Positions 1 to 11,514 of a DNA stretch of 64,000 nucleotides are shown here, in pieces. Origin of the DNA: Skeletonema tropicum (lineage: Eukaryota > Bacillariophyta > Thalassiosirophyceae > Thalassiosirales > Thalassiosiraceae); assembly GCA_037178625.1 (NCBI GenBank), contig CM074149.1:1488001-1552000 (forward strand), in the 5' to 3' direction. The position numbers were made by a program, and so were the translations under genes. Below the pieces are notes generated by a model, which was not told the DNA's origin, did not search any database, and saw nothing but the letters and a program-made list of their open reading frames with translations. Each line of letters begins with the position of its first letter. Position 1 is the first letter of the stretch.

Positions 1-509
1 TATCCAATACAACGGGGCAAGATGTCGCAGTAGTTTGCCACTTGATGAATATGTTTCGATAAATGCCGATAGATGTAAGGTAGACGACAGAGCCGAGAGC
101 GATGAGGTGGAGGACGAACTTTGTGTTCAGGCCGACGCGCTACAAATCAACATGCAAGTCATCACGATGTAGCCGACGAAGACGAAGACACACGTGAGAA
201 CGGAATCATCAATTCTGGATCGTCGTTCGGAGAGTGAGCAAATCAAAGTGAAAGGAAGCTATTATGCCTAGGTACTTCGCTACTGAGACAATCTTATCCA
301 ATCATCGTTGATTGTCAGAGCAGACAAATATTGATGAATAATGAGTTCTCTCAAGAAAGTTCGACGTCGGTTTCGCTATCATTAACGCCCAACAGGCTTT
401 CAATCGTTGAATTCGTTTCATTACGCCCAACAGGATTATTATCGACATAACAAATGAACGGCTGCTTGCACTCAATCACATAGTAATACTCATCAGCACA
501 TCCACTATC
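1..509. other. No gene seen upstream of first ORF
   Basis: No reading frame here has recognisable protein content. A short near-repeat containing 'acgcccaacagg' occurs at about 386-399 and 423-436. The rest looks like ordinary upstream or intergenic sequence of the gene that starts at 510. Confidence 0.4.
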
Positions 510-1313
510 ATGACAATGACAAACAGCAACATCAACAACCGCCCTATTGGCGACAAAGCCTATGAGGAGGCTGGCGTAGGCGTAGAGATTATCCCAATCG
601 ACGCCGCTGAACCCATCGATGAGGCTGAGGCTGAGGAGACTGGGGAGAGCATCGATGCCACCACCGCCGCCATTCCTTTCAACAGCAAAAGACTCATCAT
701 CTTGTGGGGACTGGTTATCGCTGCAGCAGGAGCAGTTTCGTATGTCGCTGGTAGCTCTTCAGCGAGCAGCAGCAGCAAGATGGCTAATATCAATCAGATT
801 CAGCAGCATCCAAATGCAATCAAGAAGGGTGGCTTCAAATTCGATTACGTCGGTCAAGGATTTTGTCTCGACGACAACCCCAATGATTATGGTAGTGATA
901 CAGTACCTCATGGGAATGTTTATCCTTATGTTTTGTATTATAACACAGTTGATGCCAAGGCATGTGCAGAAATCTGCGCAGAATGACCCGGCAAAGGGCA
1001 AGAAGGGCTAGTGCTCCGTGGCTTTCAAATTGCCATCTGGACAGTCGATCACGTCAACACTGAGTGTTATTGCCAAGTTGATAAGAGCAGCATCGGCAGC
1101 GAATCCTTAGACAACTTTGATGTGTGTAACGCTCCAATTTGGTTCTATGACTCCGCCCGTGTTGGTACTGGCGAGATTGCGAACGTCGACTATAACCCAC
1201 GTCAGGAGTGCTGGAAGGTTTCTTCGAAGAGTTCAAAGGCCAAGTCGTCAAAGAGCTCTTCAAGTCCTTCGTCGAAAGGGTCTAAGAGCAGCTCAACTCC
1301 TCAACGATACTAA
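510..1313 (+). pseudogene. Membrane-anchored Cys-rich protein with Ser/Lys-rich tail, broken by in-frame TGA
   Basis: The frame opens at ATG 510 with an acidic, Ala/Glu-rich cytosolic-type N-terminus. A single hydrophobic segment follows at about residues 62-82 (LIILWGLVIAAAGAVSYVAG), suggesting a type II membrane protein. The outer part has paired cysteines (ACAEIC, ECYCQVD, DVCNAP) in a spacing that recalls PAN/apple or WSC-like extracellular modules. The C-terminus is a run of Ser and Lys. A TGA at 984-986 interrupts the frame, and the same frame resumes at once and runs to 1313, so the two halves look like one gene. Between 984 and 1010 an alternative frame reads NDPAKGKKG, so a pair of compensating indels is also possible. 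I cannot tell a recent nonsense mutation from a sequencing error. No family name is claimed. Confidence 0.5.
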
Positions 1314-3542
1314 AGAAACTTGGACTTCCTGAGTGAATGTTATGTTATATGTGTGATACGATAGTAGACAGATGACGAAGTCAAAGTTGAAATGAGAAAG
1401 AGATTGCTTCTCCTCATCTGAATCGGAATGATATGCTGGTGAAGGATATACTAAATATTTATATGTATTGTTATCTTTGATGATGAATGCTTTGATTCGC
1501 TCTTCTTGCGTCGTGTACATCTATGATACATTGTGTGATGCCAACGTTCACATCAACTCAAGAAGTGACACGATGATAGATGGGGACCAGGCAAGCTCTG
1601 GCTCATCGTACATATCTGTGGCTTGTCTATTCCGCCTTCTGTTACACTAACATTAGTATGTGCTACACAAGGTTGTCCACAGACAAATGCAAGAAAGTTC
1701 GACGTCATTTTTTGATTTGTCATCCTCACATTCATTTTATGGTAGCTAGCGACTTGCTAGCATTTTTTGAATCACAGAGAAGATCCGACCTCCGACAGTC
1801 AAGCTGTTCATTCTCGGCAACTATCGTAAAGTGGTCGATTCAACCAATTCAACTTGCAGAGCTCTTCTGGAAGACCTATTGGAGCGAGCCGATCACTGTG
1901 CTAGGTTGGAGTGACTCATTTTGCTGCGTAATACTCCGTCTATAAAGGGCAATGCAATATAGAGATCGCTTTTCACACGTCGGCGATGCATTTGGTTCAT
2001 ATTTGCTAACAACAACAACAAGATATACGTCCATGGAACCGTGCCGTGTCGATTTATTAGGTAGGTGCTACAGATAGATTGAGTTGAATCGTAGCAAAGC
2101 GTGCCAGATTCCGATGGTGTCATTCCTACAAGTGACGCAAGCCATCATCACTCTTAAGACATCCACCTACTGGATACATGAATCTACTCTCGCTTTAGCA
2201 CTAGCAGTATTGTGAAGCGTGGAACAAACGTCGGTAAGAGGCATTTTGAAATGAGCCCATGCGGAAGGAATTTCAGTAAGGAAGAGGCAGCCTACCACTA
2301 CTTATACACTTACAGTCAGACCTCATTTGAAGATTAAATCGAAGAAGCTGCAACGCTAGAGACAGCCAATGATTTGGCGTGGAAGTCAAGAGATACAATT
2401 GAGTTTGCAAAGCGACTTGTAAAGTCTTGAAGAAGAGTTACTGGAAAGATGTCCCAGTGCCAAAAGCTGGATATGGATATTTGGGGGCCGAGTTTGCCAA
2501 AGTCAAAGTGGAAGACTCTAAATCAGATCACGATACAAAACTGACCCACCCAATCCTTATATAACACCAGCGGATGTATCCACTGTACTAGAACGTTCGT
2601 AATGATGTGATATCGACCATGATGGGTAAGGTACGCCGAAAGATGGCAATGGCAATTTTTCATGCCCACATTTCAAAGTGCATTACGACTAGTAGACCTA
2701 TATTTCGAACCAAATAACGACTCTGTAGATATTGAATATATAGACAATAAGCTGTACACGAAGCCATGTTTCGTCCTCCGATGAGGTCCGTAACAACATG
2801 ATGCACGGTGCCGTCGAACATGGACCATGGAGGTTTTGGTGATGTTTTTGTTCTGTGTGCTTTTGAGGCCGGATGTTCGATGTGAGGCGCACCAATTTTT
2901 ATAAGCGATTTTGGCCCGATCTCCCGTTCAACCAATCCAACCCCCTACGACCATCAACATCGGCTACATCCAACGATAGGAATGGCAAGGCATGACAAAA
3001 ACACAACCACCATGATGCCATTGTGGACTGCCCAGTAGTACAAAATCGGCACTGTGCCGTGCGACACTTTTCAATCTGGAGCCGGACGGAGAAGCCAATT
3101 TGTAGATCCCCTTCGAAAAAGTGTCGCATGAACGGACAATCTGTCTGTAGCAGCTATTATTTTTACCGCGACAACATCACTCGCATCTTGTCCATCAATC
3201 ACTTAGGGAATCCGTTACGTACGTCATATAACAATATGCTTTCATCGTTGATACCATCGTTAGACAAGGCGAACTGCGAAGGGGAAGAAATAATTCTTCT
3301 TCTGATACATCATCTACATACCGCCAAATCTTGCTTATTTGTGGCTTGGGTGTGATGATATGCAATCAATTTTGTACAAGGGTAGGATTAGATTAACTGC
3401 TGACACTTCTCAAAAGCAAGTCGCCGATGCCATTCGTACACCAAAAACTTTTCAAATTGGACTACAACAAGTTTAGAAACAAGCGGTGGTTTGCTTTATA
3501 TGAGGTGAGAAGAAATACCCCGCTCCAAAAGCAACAGTTAAG
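1314..3542. other. Gene-poor stretch with decayed coding traces
   Basis: No intact gene is visible. Around 2440-2560 the plus strand reads like eroded protein (PVPKAGYGYLGAEFAKVKV), and around 3455-3540 it reads KLDYNKFRNKRWFALYEV. Together with the Asn/Ser-rich ORF and the transposase-like ORF downstream, this may be the remains of one long dead element spanning about 2.2-4.5 kb. That grouping is inference. Confidence 0.3.
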
Positions 3543-3952
3543 TTGGCTGCGATGAAAGAACTTCCACAGATCGAGCCGAACTATTTTTTTACAAATCTTG
3601 AAATTGAATTCAAATACATTGGAAAGAAAAGTACACCACAACAAAAACAACCACCGGTGCTTCAAACAACAACAACAGAAACACCGCGTCAGCATCTACC
3701 TCTACGTCGCCTACCGCCACCGCCGTGAGTAATATTAATAACAATGACAGCAATAATAGTAACAGCAGCAGCAGTAATAACAGCAGTAACATCAACACCA
3801 ACAGCAACAACCACAACAAGAGCAGTACAGCGAAGAAGAAAAGCACGTCGAGCACACCCTCTATTGATCCGTCGGCAAGAACAGGTCGAATGTTTGCAAA
3901 CCGGAGCATAGTTAGAGCTACTGTGGAGGTTGGTGATGAACAACAATCATAA
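3543..3952 (+). pseudogene. Asn/Ser-rich low-complexity ORF remnants
   Basis: Two overlapping frames carry a short folded-looking segment (PNYFFTNLEIEFKYIGKK), then Pro/Thr/Gln-rich sequence, then a long Asn/Ser homopolymer-like tract built on AAC/AGC repeats (3730-3830), ending in a basic segment. The opposite strand gives Leu/Val-rich ORFs that are only the antisense shadow of the repeat. No domain is recognised. Position suggests it belongs with the decayed element that includes 4031-4462. Confidence 0.25.
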
Positions 3953-4030
3953 GAAGAAATGCAATTCTTCACTGAAAGTGACGCAAATGAATAAATCTGG
4001 CTTTGAAATATGTATTCCATAAACTAGAGG

Positions 4031-4462
4031 TTGCAATTTCTGCAAGCAAACTTTCGAAAAATACGCACAGCGGACCAAAGCCGGCAAATGATGACACAAC
4101 AAAGAAGAGGGGTCGTAGATAAGACAAGCCAGCTGAACATGATTTTAACAAATGGGATGCATTTGTCCGCACTTCAAATAGGGAAGGTGAAGAATTTGTG
4201 TATGGAGATTGGATGTGTTTCTCCAAGTGAAACTGGACTGCATGCAATGATGGATAAGCGCAAGAAGTCGGTAATCGACATCGTTGCGGAAGATGTTTTA
4301 CGTGAGAATCGCAAAGAGCATGTTGTAAAGTTGATAAAGGAACTCAACCCTGAAAATACAATGAAACATAAAGATGCACAAGGGCAAGACACACAATATC
4401 TGCTATATGGGGCAGTATGTGCCGACGGCGCAGGTGACAAACGAGCGTACCATCGCACGTAG
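4031..4462 (+). pseudogene. Degenerate DDE (Mutator/Kolobok-like) transposase fragment
   Basis: The 143-residue ORF has a hydrophobic-basic N-terminal half with a Cys pair (NLCMEIGC), a helical basic stretch (MMDKRKKSVIDIVAED) and near its end the pattern CADGAGDKRAYHRT. In Mutator- and Kolobok-like transposases a comparable block, D-G-x-W-x-x-R-x-x, holds the first catalytic aspartate. Here the Trp is lost and the frame stops soon after, so most of the catalytic domain is missing. The assignment rests on this motif and the surrounding decay, and is tentative. A random ORF in dead sequence is the alternative. Confidence 0.25.
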
Positions 4463-4582
4463 TATTATCTAGAGCAAAAAAAAACACCTTCTCCCTACGA
4501 ACCATGGCGGCCGATCTGCTTCCTACCATGCGAGACCATACCCGGAAAGCTGTTAAGTAAGTAGTCATTGGGCAAAGATAGA

Positions 4583-6264
4583 GATGATTGATGTCCTACA
4601 TGAGCTAGCTTGACCTGATGTGCACTGTGGCAATCCAAATCTTGCATGTTACAAATAGATATTGTTCTAACATGTACATTGTACAATTACTAGTTCTCAT
4701 GCTATTTATTGTATTGTACACCGATTATAATATACATATACACCCTAACGACCCTGTAGCTCTAGAGAGAAGATTAACATATATTCTGCAATAAGATCCT
4801 GGTGAAGCTTACCGAGCATCCTCGCTCTCACAATACAGCCTTTCCTGTTGCGGCTATAACGAAGCAAGAGCAATGCCTTCAAACCTCAAACTTTCAGTGC
4901 GAGAGGGTTCTTGTTCTTGTCTCGCCTGCTCTGCGAGGACGGCACGTAGGCACCGATGTCTGCAAGCCTGCACCTCGAGCATACAGGCTGGAGTGAGTAG
5001 ATGAGAAATACCAATCCAGAAGCCTTTATCTTCTTCGGACGCCGAATCGCTTGCACGAGCTCGGAGGACATCTTGCTTGATGTTTTGTGCCATTGAGTTG
5101 TATTCTGTCTTGGTATACCACAGCTCGTTTTTGTCTTCCGTGCCGATCAACTGTGTAAAGCTGCACTGTTTCAGCAAATCGCACAACGGCAACGGTATGG
5201 TTGCGTTTGGGAGGGAAGTCTACGATCAATTCAGAAGCCATATTAGTAAAGGAGTTTGTGTTATGAGTAACAGCTGCTAGGTAATTGTAAGTACGATCTG
5301 ATAAGAGCTGAGTGAGCATTGTTGAATGTTGAATGATTGTCTTGAAGTTGTAGCCATTGAAGACGTGGCGATCGATCATCAAAATCCACGATAACTCTTC
5401 CTCGCGCAAAGCGACAAGAGGTTTTTTTGTGAAGGTTGGATTTCGGAGGTGGGGGGATCTAAGCTGAGTAGTGGGGTCTCTCTAGATTCGCGGAGGGTCC
5501 TGTGATTCTTCGGTATATCACCTCGGAGTAATATGTATGTAACTCGGAGCTGAGTCAAGTTGGTGTATCAAGCGCAAGGGATAGGTTTGTATGAAAAGCT
5601 TCAAGCTCCCACAACACTGACAGACCAAGGCGTCCGGCCAGCCAGGGCAAACGGTGCAAGCGCTACCGCTACAATACAAAAGAATCATTGTTGAGATGTG
5701 CTGTTGTTGTCGAGCTTGGAGGCCTACGAACATCTACGAGGTAGAAGTATGTGATATCGTTGCATGTGGTTGTCGTGGAGCAAGCATTGAGAGGTGAATG
5801 AAACGGCGTTTCGACCGCTCATGGTCCAGGGTTGCGGTGCAATCTGTCTAGATCTAGATAGAATCTATTTAAGTCGTCAAGATTTCATGTACTACTTGTT
5901 CACGACGAATTAGGTAGTGCTAAACTAAACATGTTGTGTAGAGGTGGTAGCTATCTCATAACTCATAAATCCTGGTCCTGTCATAGCCGTGATAAAAGAG
6001 AATCAAGCATAGACAGATGATCGAATTCGAACCAAACATCCGTGCTTCAACAGAAGCAAACTATCAAGACTTCTTCTTCCTGTTCGTGTGAAGCTATATC
6101 TGCATCTCAGGTTGAGCTTAATGTTATGAAATACACAGCGTTCTTTGTACCTCAGTGCCCAGATGGACTTGTGCCTAACATGCCAAGAGCGATTGAATAA
6201 GGATCGGCCTCACTCAACTCATGAAGAGCAACTCTGTTAGCTATCTATCACAGTGGCCATTAGG
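4583..6264. repeat. Tandem segmental duplication, copy 1
   Basis: About 1.7 kb beginning GATGATTGATGTCCTACATG is repeated in direct orientation at 6287-8136 with scattered substitutions and indels. It carries a frameshifted copy of the small minus-strand gene, and then about 840 bp without a visible gene (5410-6250) that is still conserved between the copies. Confidence 0.85.
4854..5241 (-). pseudogene. Frameshifted copy of diatom small-protein family
   Basis: Read from ATG at 5241, the protein starts ASELIVDFPPKRN and matches the intact copy at 6529-6945 through VQLYTVDRH. One extra base near codon 33 then throws the frame off, and the remaining match (EDKNELWYTKTEYNSM through RAVLAEQARQEQE) continues in a different frame to 4854. 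The protein carries a Cys-containing segment (LLTPACMLEVQAC) and a Gln/Arg-rich helix, and has no enzyme motif that I recognise. The single indel makes this a pseudogene unless it is a sequencing error. Confidence 0.6.
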
Positions 6265-6286
6265 TTTTACATTCACACATAAGTAG

Positions 6287-8136
6287 GATGATTGATGTCC
6301 TACATGAGCTAGCTTGACCTGATGTGCACTGTGGCAATCCAAATCTGGCATGTTACAAATAGGCATTGTTCTAACTTGTACATTGTACAATTACTAGTTC
6401 TCATGCTATGTATTGTATTGTACACCGATTGTAATATACATATACACCATAACGACCCTGTAGCTCTAGAGAGAAGATTAACATATATTCTGCAATACGA
6501 TCCTGGTGAAGCTTACCAAGCATCCTCGTTACAATACTGCCTTTCCTGTTGCGGCTAACGAAGCAAGAGCAATGTCTTCACACCTCAAACTTTCAGTGCG
6601 AGAGGGTTCTTGTTCTTGTCTCGCCTGCTCTGCGAGGACGGCACCGGCACGTAGGCACCGACGTGTGCAAGCCTGCACCTCGAGCTTACAGGCTGGAGTG
6701 AGTAGATGAGAATGAGAAATACCAATCCAGAAGCCGCTCTCTTCTTCGGTCGCCGCATCACTTGCACAAGCTTGGAGGACATCTTGCTTGATGTTACGTT
6801 TCATTAAGTTGTATTCTGCCTTGGTGTACCACAACTTTGTTTCGTCCTCGTGGCGTTCAACTATGTAAAGCTGTGCTGTTTCGGCAAATCGCACGACGTA
6901 ACGGTTGCGTTTGGGAGGGAAGTCTACGGTCAATTCAGCTGCCATGTTAGTACAATAGCAATAGAGGATGATGATGATGATGATTGCAGTTCTATTCCTT
7001 TGGTGTTTGTATTATGAGTTACACTGCGTAGGTAATTTTACTAGCTGATAAGAGCTGAGTGGGCTACTTATGCGTAGTTGAATGTTGAATGATTGTCTTG
7101 ACGTTTTAGTCATTGAAGACGTGGCGAGTGGCGATCATCAAAATCCACGACTACATTTTTCTCAGACGTGAGCTACTTATGCGTAGTTGAATGTTGAATG
7201 ATTGTCTTGAAGTTAGTTGTAGTCATTGAAGACGTGCCAAGTGGCGATCATCAAAATCCACGATAACGATAACTCTTTCTCGCGCAAAGCGACAAGAGGC
7301 TTTTTTAGTGAAGGTTGGATTTTGGAGGGGTGGTTTCTAAGCCTAAGCTGAGTAGGGGGTCCAGTTCGCGGAGGGTCCCTGTGATTCTTCGGTATATCAA
7401 TCACCTCGGAGTAATATGTATGTAACTCGGAGCTGAGTCAAGTTGTTGTATCAAGGGATATTGTAGTTTTTCCATAAAAAGCTTCAAGCTCCCGCAACAC
7501 TGACAGACCAAGGCGTCCGGCCAGGGCAAGGTGCAAGCGCTACTGCTACAATACAAAACAATCGTTTTTGAGATGTGCTGTTGTCGGCGCGCTTGGAGGC
7601 CTACGAACATCAATGAGTTAGAAGTATGTGATATCGTTGTCTGTGATATCATTGCAATTGGTTGTCGTGGAGCAAGCATTGAGAGTTGAGAGGTGAAAGA
7701 ACACCACCACTCATGGTCCAGGAAAGCGGTGCAATCTGTCTAGATCTAGATAGAATCTCTATGAGTCGTCAAGATTTCATGTACTACTTTTTCACGACGA
7801 ATTGGGTAGTGCTAAACTAAACATGTTGTGTAGAGGTGGTAGCTATCTCATAAAACTTATAAATCCTGTGTCCTTCAAGCCGTGATAAAAGAGAATCAAG
7901 CGTAGACAGGCGATCGAATCAAAAAACCGTGCTTCAACACACAAGCAAACTATCAAGACTTCTTCTTCCTGTTCATTTAAAGCAAAATCTGCATCTCAGG
8001 TTGAGCTTAATATGATTGAAACACATGCGTTCTTTGTACCTCGGACTTGTGCCCAACATGCTAAGAGCGATTGAATAAGATCGGCCTCACTCAACTCATG
8101 AAGAGCAACTCAGTCAGCTATCACAGTGGCAATTAG
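6287..8136. repeat. Tandem segmental duplication, copy 2
   Basis: This is a direct repeat of 4583-6264. It holds the intact version of the small gene and a further internal duplication: a segment reading CTACTTATGCGTAGTTGAAT then the start of the tgttgaatgattgtcttga run occurs at about 7064 and again at about 7170. A short ATG/GAT trinucleotide run is present near 6970. No second gene is seen between 6960 and 8136. Confidence 0.85.
6529..6945 (-). CDS. Small uncharacterised diatom-family protein (138 aa)
   Basis: The ORF is intact from ATG 6945. It begins AAELTVDFPPKRNRYVVRFA, has a conserved-looking block KLWYTKAEYNLMKRNIKQDV, an acidic linker, a segment with two cysteines (LLTPACKLEVQAC), and a C-terminal Gln/Arg/Glu helix (LAEQARQEQE). 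There is no signal peptide or membrane segment. I recognise the overall pattern as that of short, poorly characterised proteins common in centric diatoms, but know of no assigned function. It is the intact member of the tandem pair, and the neighbouring copy is frameshifted. Loss of one copy after duplication is the simplest reading. Confidence 0.55.
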   Translation of the reverse strand: MAAELTVDFPPKRNRYVVRFAETAQLYIVERHEDETKLWYTKAEYNLMKRNIKQDVLQACASDAATEEESGFWIGISHSHLLTPACKLEVQACTRRCLRAGAVLAEQARQEQEPSRTESLRCEDIALASLAATGKAVL

Positions 8137-8674
8137 CAAAACTACGAAGACAGGATTTTCTCTGTTTGAGTTTACCCTGCAGCTGAAGTACGCCGCCAAC
8201 GCACGCGGTATGCAAACTAATCTCAAAAGTGCTATTCAAGGCTAAGATTATCGACAGAGTCATGAAGCCGTGGAGACATAAGTACAACTACACACGCCTT
8301 CGGTGGTGGCTCATCTTCTATTGCGGACTGGATTACTCCTCTAAGCTCGGCAGTACATCAAATGCATATAAGGTGGAATGTCGTCCTCAATTTATCTGTA
8401 TGTTCTCGATTCTCAACTAGTTAACTTCAATATTAGCAGCAAGATTCGAATTAATTACCCCCCCCCCACATCTGTCTCATTACTCTTGTCTACGACTTCC
8501 TCAACTTCACCTCATCTATGTCATCGCATCTTCTTCGTCCCAGCCCTCCCATCTACCGTGAACATTCGTCCATGTCAAAACACCGAAGCAACATTCGACA
8601 TTCATCACGCCTTGCTCCTCTTGTCTTATTCGTCCTATTCCTCCATGTCATCTTCATCATCACTCTCGTTTTCT
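8137..8674. other. No gene seen; poly-C and CT-rich tract
   Basis: The interval holds a short poly-C run (8458-8467) and CT-rich sequence from 8480 to 8660. It lies downstream of the minus-strand LRR gene and is probably its 3' flank. No convincing ORF was found. Confidence 0.4.
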
Positions 8675-9583
8675 TCATCCTTCATGATCCTCCACTTCAA
8701 ACGTGTACGATGGTAACACCAGAAAAGGAAGGACATTCTTCATCACGATATCGTGAGGCAAAGCATGATGGAGTGCAGCCCCAGCCTCATCCAAATAGCG
8801 TTGGTGCTCCGCTTGGTAGTGAATAATTTTGATGAGAAGTGATCTGATCCACCTTCGTATCACCTGGGCCTTTTCTCCCCAATCATACACATCACCAGCG
8901 TATGTATTGGAGAGAATCTGATCGATTGAATCAATTTGTTTATTCATATCATTTCTCCAGTCGTCCAATTGTAGAGCGCCGATAGTTTCGCGTAGTGCTC
9001 CCTCCACAAGATCTACGCGCTTCAAACTTTCACACCGCTTGAATGAATCATCGCTAGGAATCAAACCATCTTTCAATGGGATGGTGATTCGTTCTAGAGA
9101 GCGGCAGTTGACGAATGCCCTCTTCTCAATTCTCCTCAGTTTGCCACCAAACTTTACGTCTGTCAGGGCGGTGCAATCACAGAATGCATACCCTTCAACT
9201 ATCTCGACGGATGGCAGATTGATACTCGTCAAAGATGTGCAAATATTGAATGCGCTATCTTTAATTCTTTCCAGCTTGCCACATTCCACATCTGTCAAAT
9301 CTTCACAATCACTGAATGCATACCGCTCGACAACTTTAACGCCCGGCATGACAACTCGTCTCAAGGAATCACAGCCAACGAATGCATGACTCTCAATCTT
9401 TTCGACACCCTCATGGCAAATGACCTCAATGATGCTAGGATGGCCATAGAATGCAAATGCACGAATGGCGGTGACGTCTTCATGCACGATGACGATGACA
9501 TCACTTCCATCACGAGGAATATCTTCGCCCTCCTCACCCCTGTAGATGTATGTCCTAATATTATTATTGCCCTCAGCCGCCAT
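8675..9583 (-). CDS. BspA-type leucine-rich repeat protein
   Basis: From ATG 9583 (protein starting AAEGNNNIRTYIYRGEEGED) the protein is about 302 residues. The open frame extends upstream to 9697, but that part looks non-coding. Six or so LRR_5/BspA-type repeats follow one another, each built on 'I..+AF..C.SL..+.+P', for example IESHAFVGCDSLRRVVMPGV and IEKRAFVNCRSLERITIPL. After the repeats comes a helical C-terminal domain (LQLDDWRNDMNKQIDSIDQI ... WIRSLLIKIIHYQAEHQRYL) ending HDIVMKNVLPFLVLPSYTFE. This architecture is widespread in diatoms as large paralogous families, presumably for protein-protein binding. The specific partner is unknown. A broken paralogue lies at 17782-18816. Confidence 0.85.
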   Translation of the reverse strand: MAAEGNNNIRTYIYRGEEGEDIPRDGSDVIVIVHEDVTAIRAFAFYGHPSIIEVICHEGVEKIESHAFVGCDSLRRVVMPGVKVVERYAFSDCEDLTDVECGKLERIKDSAFNICTSLTSINLPSVEIVEGYAFCDCTALTDVKFGGKLRRIEKRAFVNCRSLERITIPLKDGLIPSDDSFKRCESLKRVDLVEGALRETIGALQLDDWRNDMNKQIDSIDQILSNTYAGDVYDWGEKAQVIRRWIRSLLIKIIHYQAEHQRYLDEAGAALHHALPHDIVMKNVLPFLVLPSYTFEVEDHEG

Positions 9584-9719
9584 GATGACAACACAACCAC
9601 AAGATGATGCGCAGCAATCAAACAACGATGGCGATTTATCCACGCCACAAGCAAGCTTGCTAGTCCAGGCTGCGTTCAGGCGCAGCGCGGCAGGCAATCA
9701 TTGTCGTCGATGCATGGGG

Positions 9720-10935
9720 GGTTTTAGGTTTTAGGTTTACCTTATTTGCTACGCACGTGGGTAATGTGTTAGGGCTATCTGTAGGGAAAGTTTATGGTGG
9801 GTTCCCGTGGTGTAGGTGAGTGAGGAATCGTCTGTTGTGTTGTGGCTACACTACTCCGTCCGAAGTAGTATTCTGTACGATTTAGTAACGAGGAAAGGAG
9901 TTCATCGTGGCAACTAGTGCTGCTTGGGTGATGACTTGGACTGTGGGCCTTCGTGTTCTCCATATGGAGGATGGAGAGGGCTTTGTGAGTGCAGCTGATC
10001 CTCACGCTCACGGACTTTTCTCTCTCTCTAGAGAGACGAAGGTTGGTAGAGCTCGATCTCGATCGCACAGCTACCAAATTCTCCGCTTCAGCAACACACA
10101 CCCTATCATCTACCCTTGAGACGATTTGAACGTAACCAGCATTGAATACATAAACATAGAGATAGAGTATCTATTTGCGATCTTGCCGACGGCGACGGGT
10201 CGATAATTTTATACAGTATAATTATAATTTTATTCAGTACCATATGCATCAAGTTCATAAAAACACTCAACAAAATGGTGATGCTTTTGGGCGTTTTTCG
10301 ACATCACATCAACCAAAGCAGTTACGTCGACTGTGTCGGAACGTTGAAATCGAAGGATCCAAATGTGTGCTTTTGCTCATGAGACGTGTCTCTAAAAGAC
10401 AAAACGGCAGCTGCGGCTATGCTAGAAAAGGTGGGCCATTGCGCTTGGCTGTAGCTGTGTACCTGTGCGTGTTCGGTGTGTTGCATCTTGGCAGGAGCGA
10501 GGCTTATTTGTAGCCGACGGCGGCCTCCCTACGTCCCTACAGGCAGTAGCAGCGGCAGAGTGGCGGAAAGGATTTTGCTGGAAAGATCATCTAGTTACCG
10601 TCCTCCTCTCTCAAAGTCAACTCCCGACTTCTATCTTCATGCTCTCTCTATCTCGTCCTTTTCTCGATCCTGTCCAAGGTATCCTCCTATACGATGGCGA
10701 AAGCCATACTGTCCGCAGTGAAATGCGCTGCCCTTATTCCCAGCAAGGCAAGCCGGAAAGAACCTCCTGCCCTTGTTCAACACGACTGAAGAACATTGCA
10801 TGAAGTGGAAAGAACTGCCTGAAGTAAAAGAGTTACACCGTAAATCGAAAATACACACCTGGAAAACAGAGGGAAGGAGAAACATTTTGCAGTTCTGACA
10901 ACGAGCATAAGTTCTGCAATAAAATACATGGAGAC
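9720..10935. other. No supportable gene
   Basis: Several short ORFs exist, but their compositions are basic and low in complexity and no domain is seen. The sequence CGCAACTTAG-type motifs of promoters were not evident. The region probably contains the upstream sequence of the LRR gene (minus strand) and of the ORF at 10936 (plus strand). Confidence 0.35.
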
Positions 10936-11514
10936 TTGGGAGACTCTATTCCAAAAGATGGTGAATATTGTATCTTCGCGATATTGGAGTTTGAAGACCC
11001 AGAGGGGTTTTTTGATGACCCAGCCGATGAAGCAATGTTTGATGCAATATTCTTGCATGAGGCGCTTTATTTGAATGATCCAGATCGTCGGGATACATGG
11101 TTACTCGCTGGGGGAACACATGGCCTTAGAATCGGTGATCTTGCATCTTCATGTTCATGGGCTTTTTCATCCATTGTTTTTGTTTGGAAGAATGGCAATG
11201 AATATGCCAAGCCATTCATTTCGGATCGTCACCGTGCCAGTGCTCAAGTGCCTGGCCTGAAATGGGCTGGACATTCCAATTCCATGGCCATTTTGGCTAA
11301 GTGTATGGTCATCCTCCCCAGCATGTTAGTTCTCAGCGAGTATGTGACCTCAAGAAATGTTCAACATAGCTACGGAAAGCTGAGAGTGAGAGGAGTTCAA
11401 ATCCGCATCGTCCCTGAGCTGTTTTGGAATCATTGTGAAGTGAATGTGTTCTTGGTCGCTGAAGACCAGGGTAAATTGGGAGAAGGGGCTACATTTTGGG
11501 TTATCCTTAATTAA
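10936..11514 (+). CDS. Hypothetical protein (192 aa)
   Basis: The ORF begins GDSIPKDGEYCIFAILEFED, is acidic for the first 55 residues, then contains GGTHGLRIGDL and mixed hydrophobic segments (SMAILAKCMVILPSMLVLSE). It ends in a short beta-like stretch (RGVQIRIVPELFWNH). I recognise no family. An exon upstream is possible, because the sequence before 10936 is open in part and an AG precedes the ORF. It could also be a decayed fragment of a larger gene. It is listed only because it is the longest frame with protein-like composition in this interval. Confidence 0.3.
   Translation: MGDSIPKDGEYCIFAILEFEDPEGFFDDPADEAMFDAIFLHEALYLNDPDRRDTWLLAGGTHGLRIGDLASSCSWAFSSIVFVWKNGNEYAKPFISDRHRASAQVPGLKWAGHSNSMAILAKCMVILPSMLVLSEYVTSRNVQHSYGKLRVRGVQIRIVPELFWNHCEVNVFLVAEDQGKLGEGATFWVILN

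Noticed and set aside
984..986. TGA at 984 as a selenocysteine codon
   Set aside because: Diatoms do make selenoproteins, but the surrounding residues (CAEICAE then PGKGQ) show no redox motif and no SECIS-like structure was found downstream. A simple stop or sequence error is more likely.
3610..4020. Leu/Val-rich minus-strand ORF opposite the Asn/Ser repeat
   Set aside because: It is the antisense reading of an AAC/AGC trinucleotide tract. Its hydrophobic run is an artefact of the repeat.
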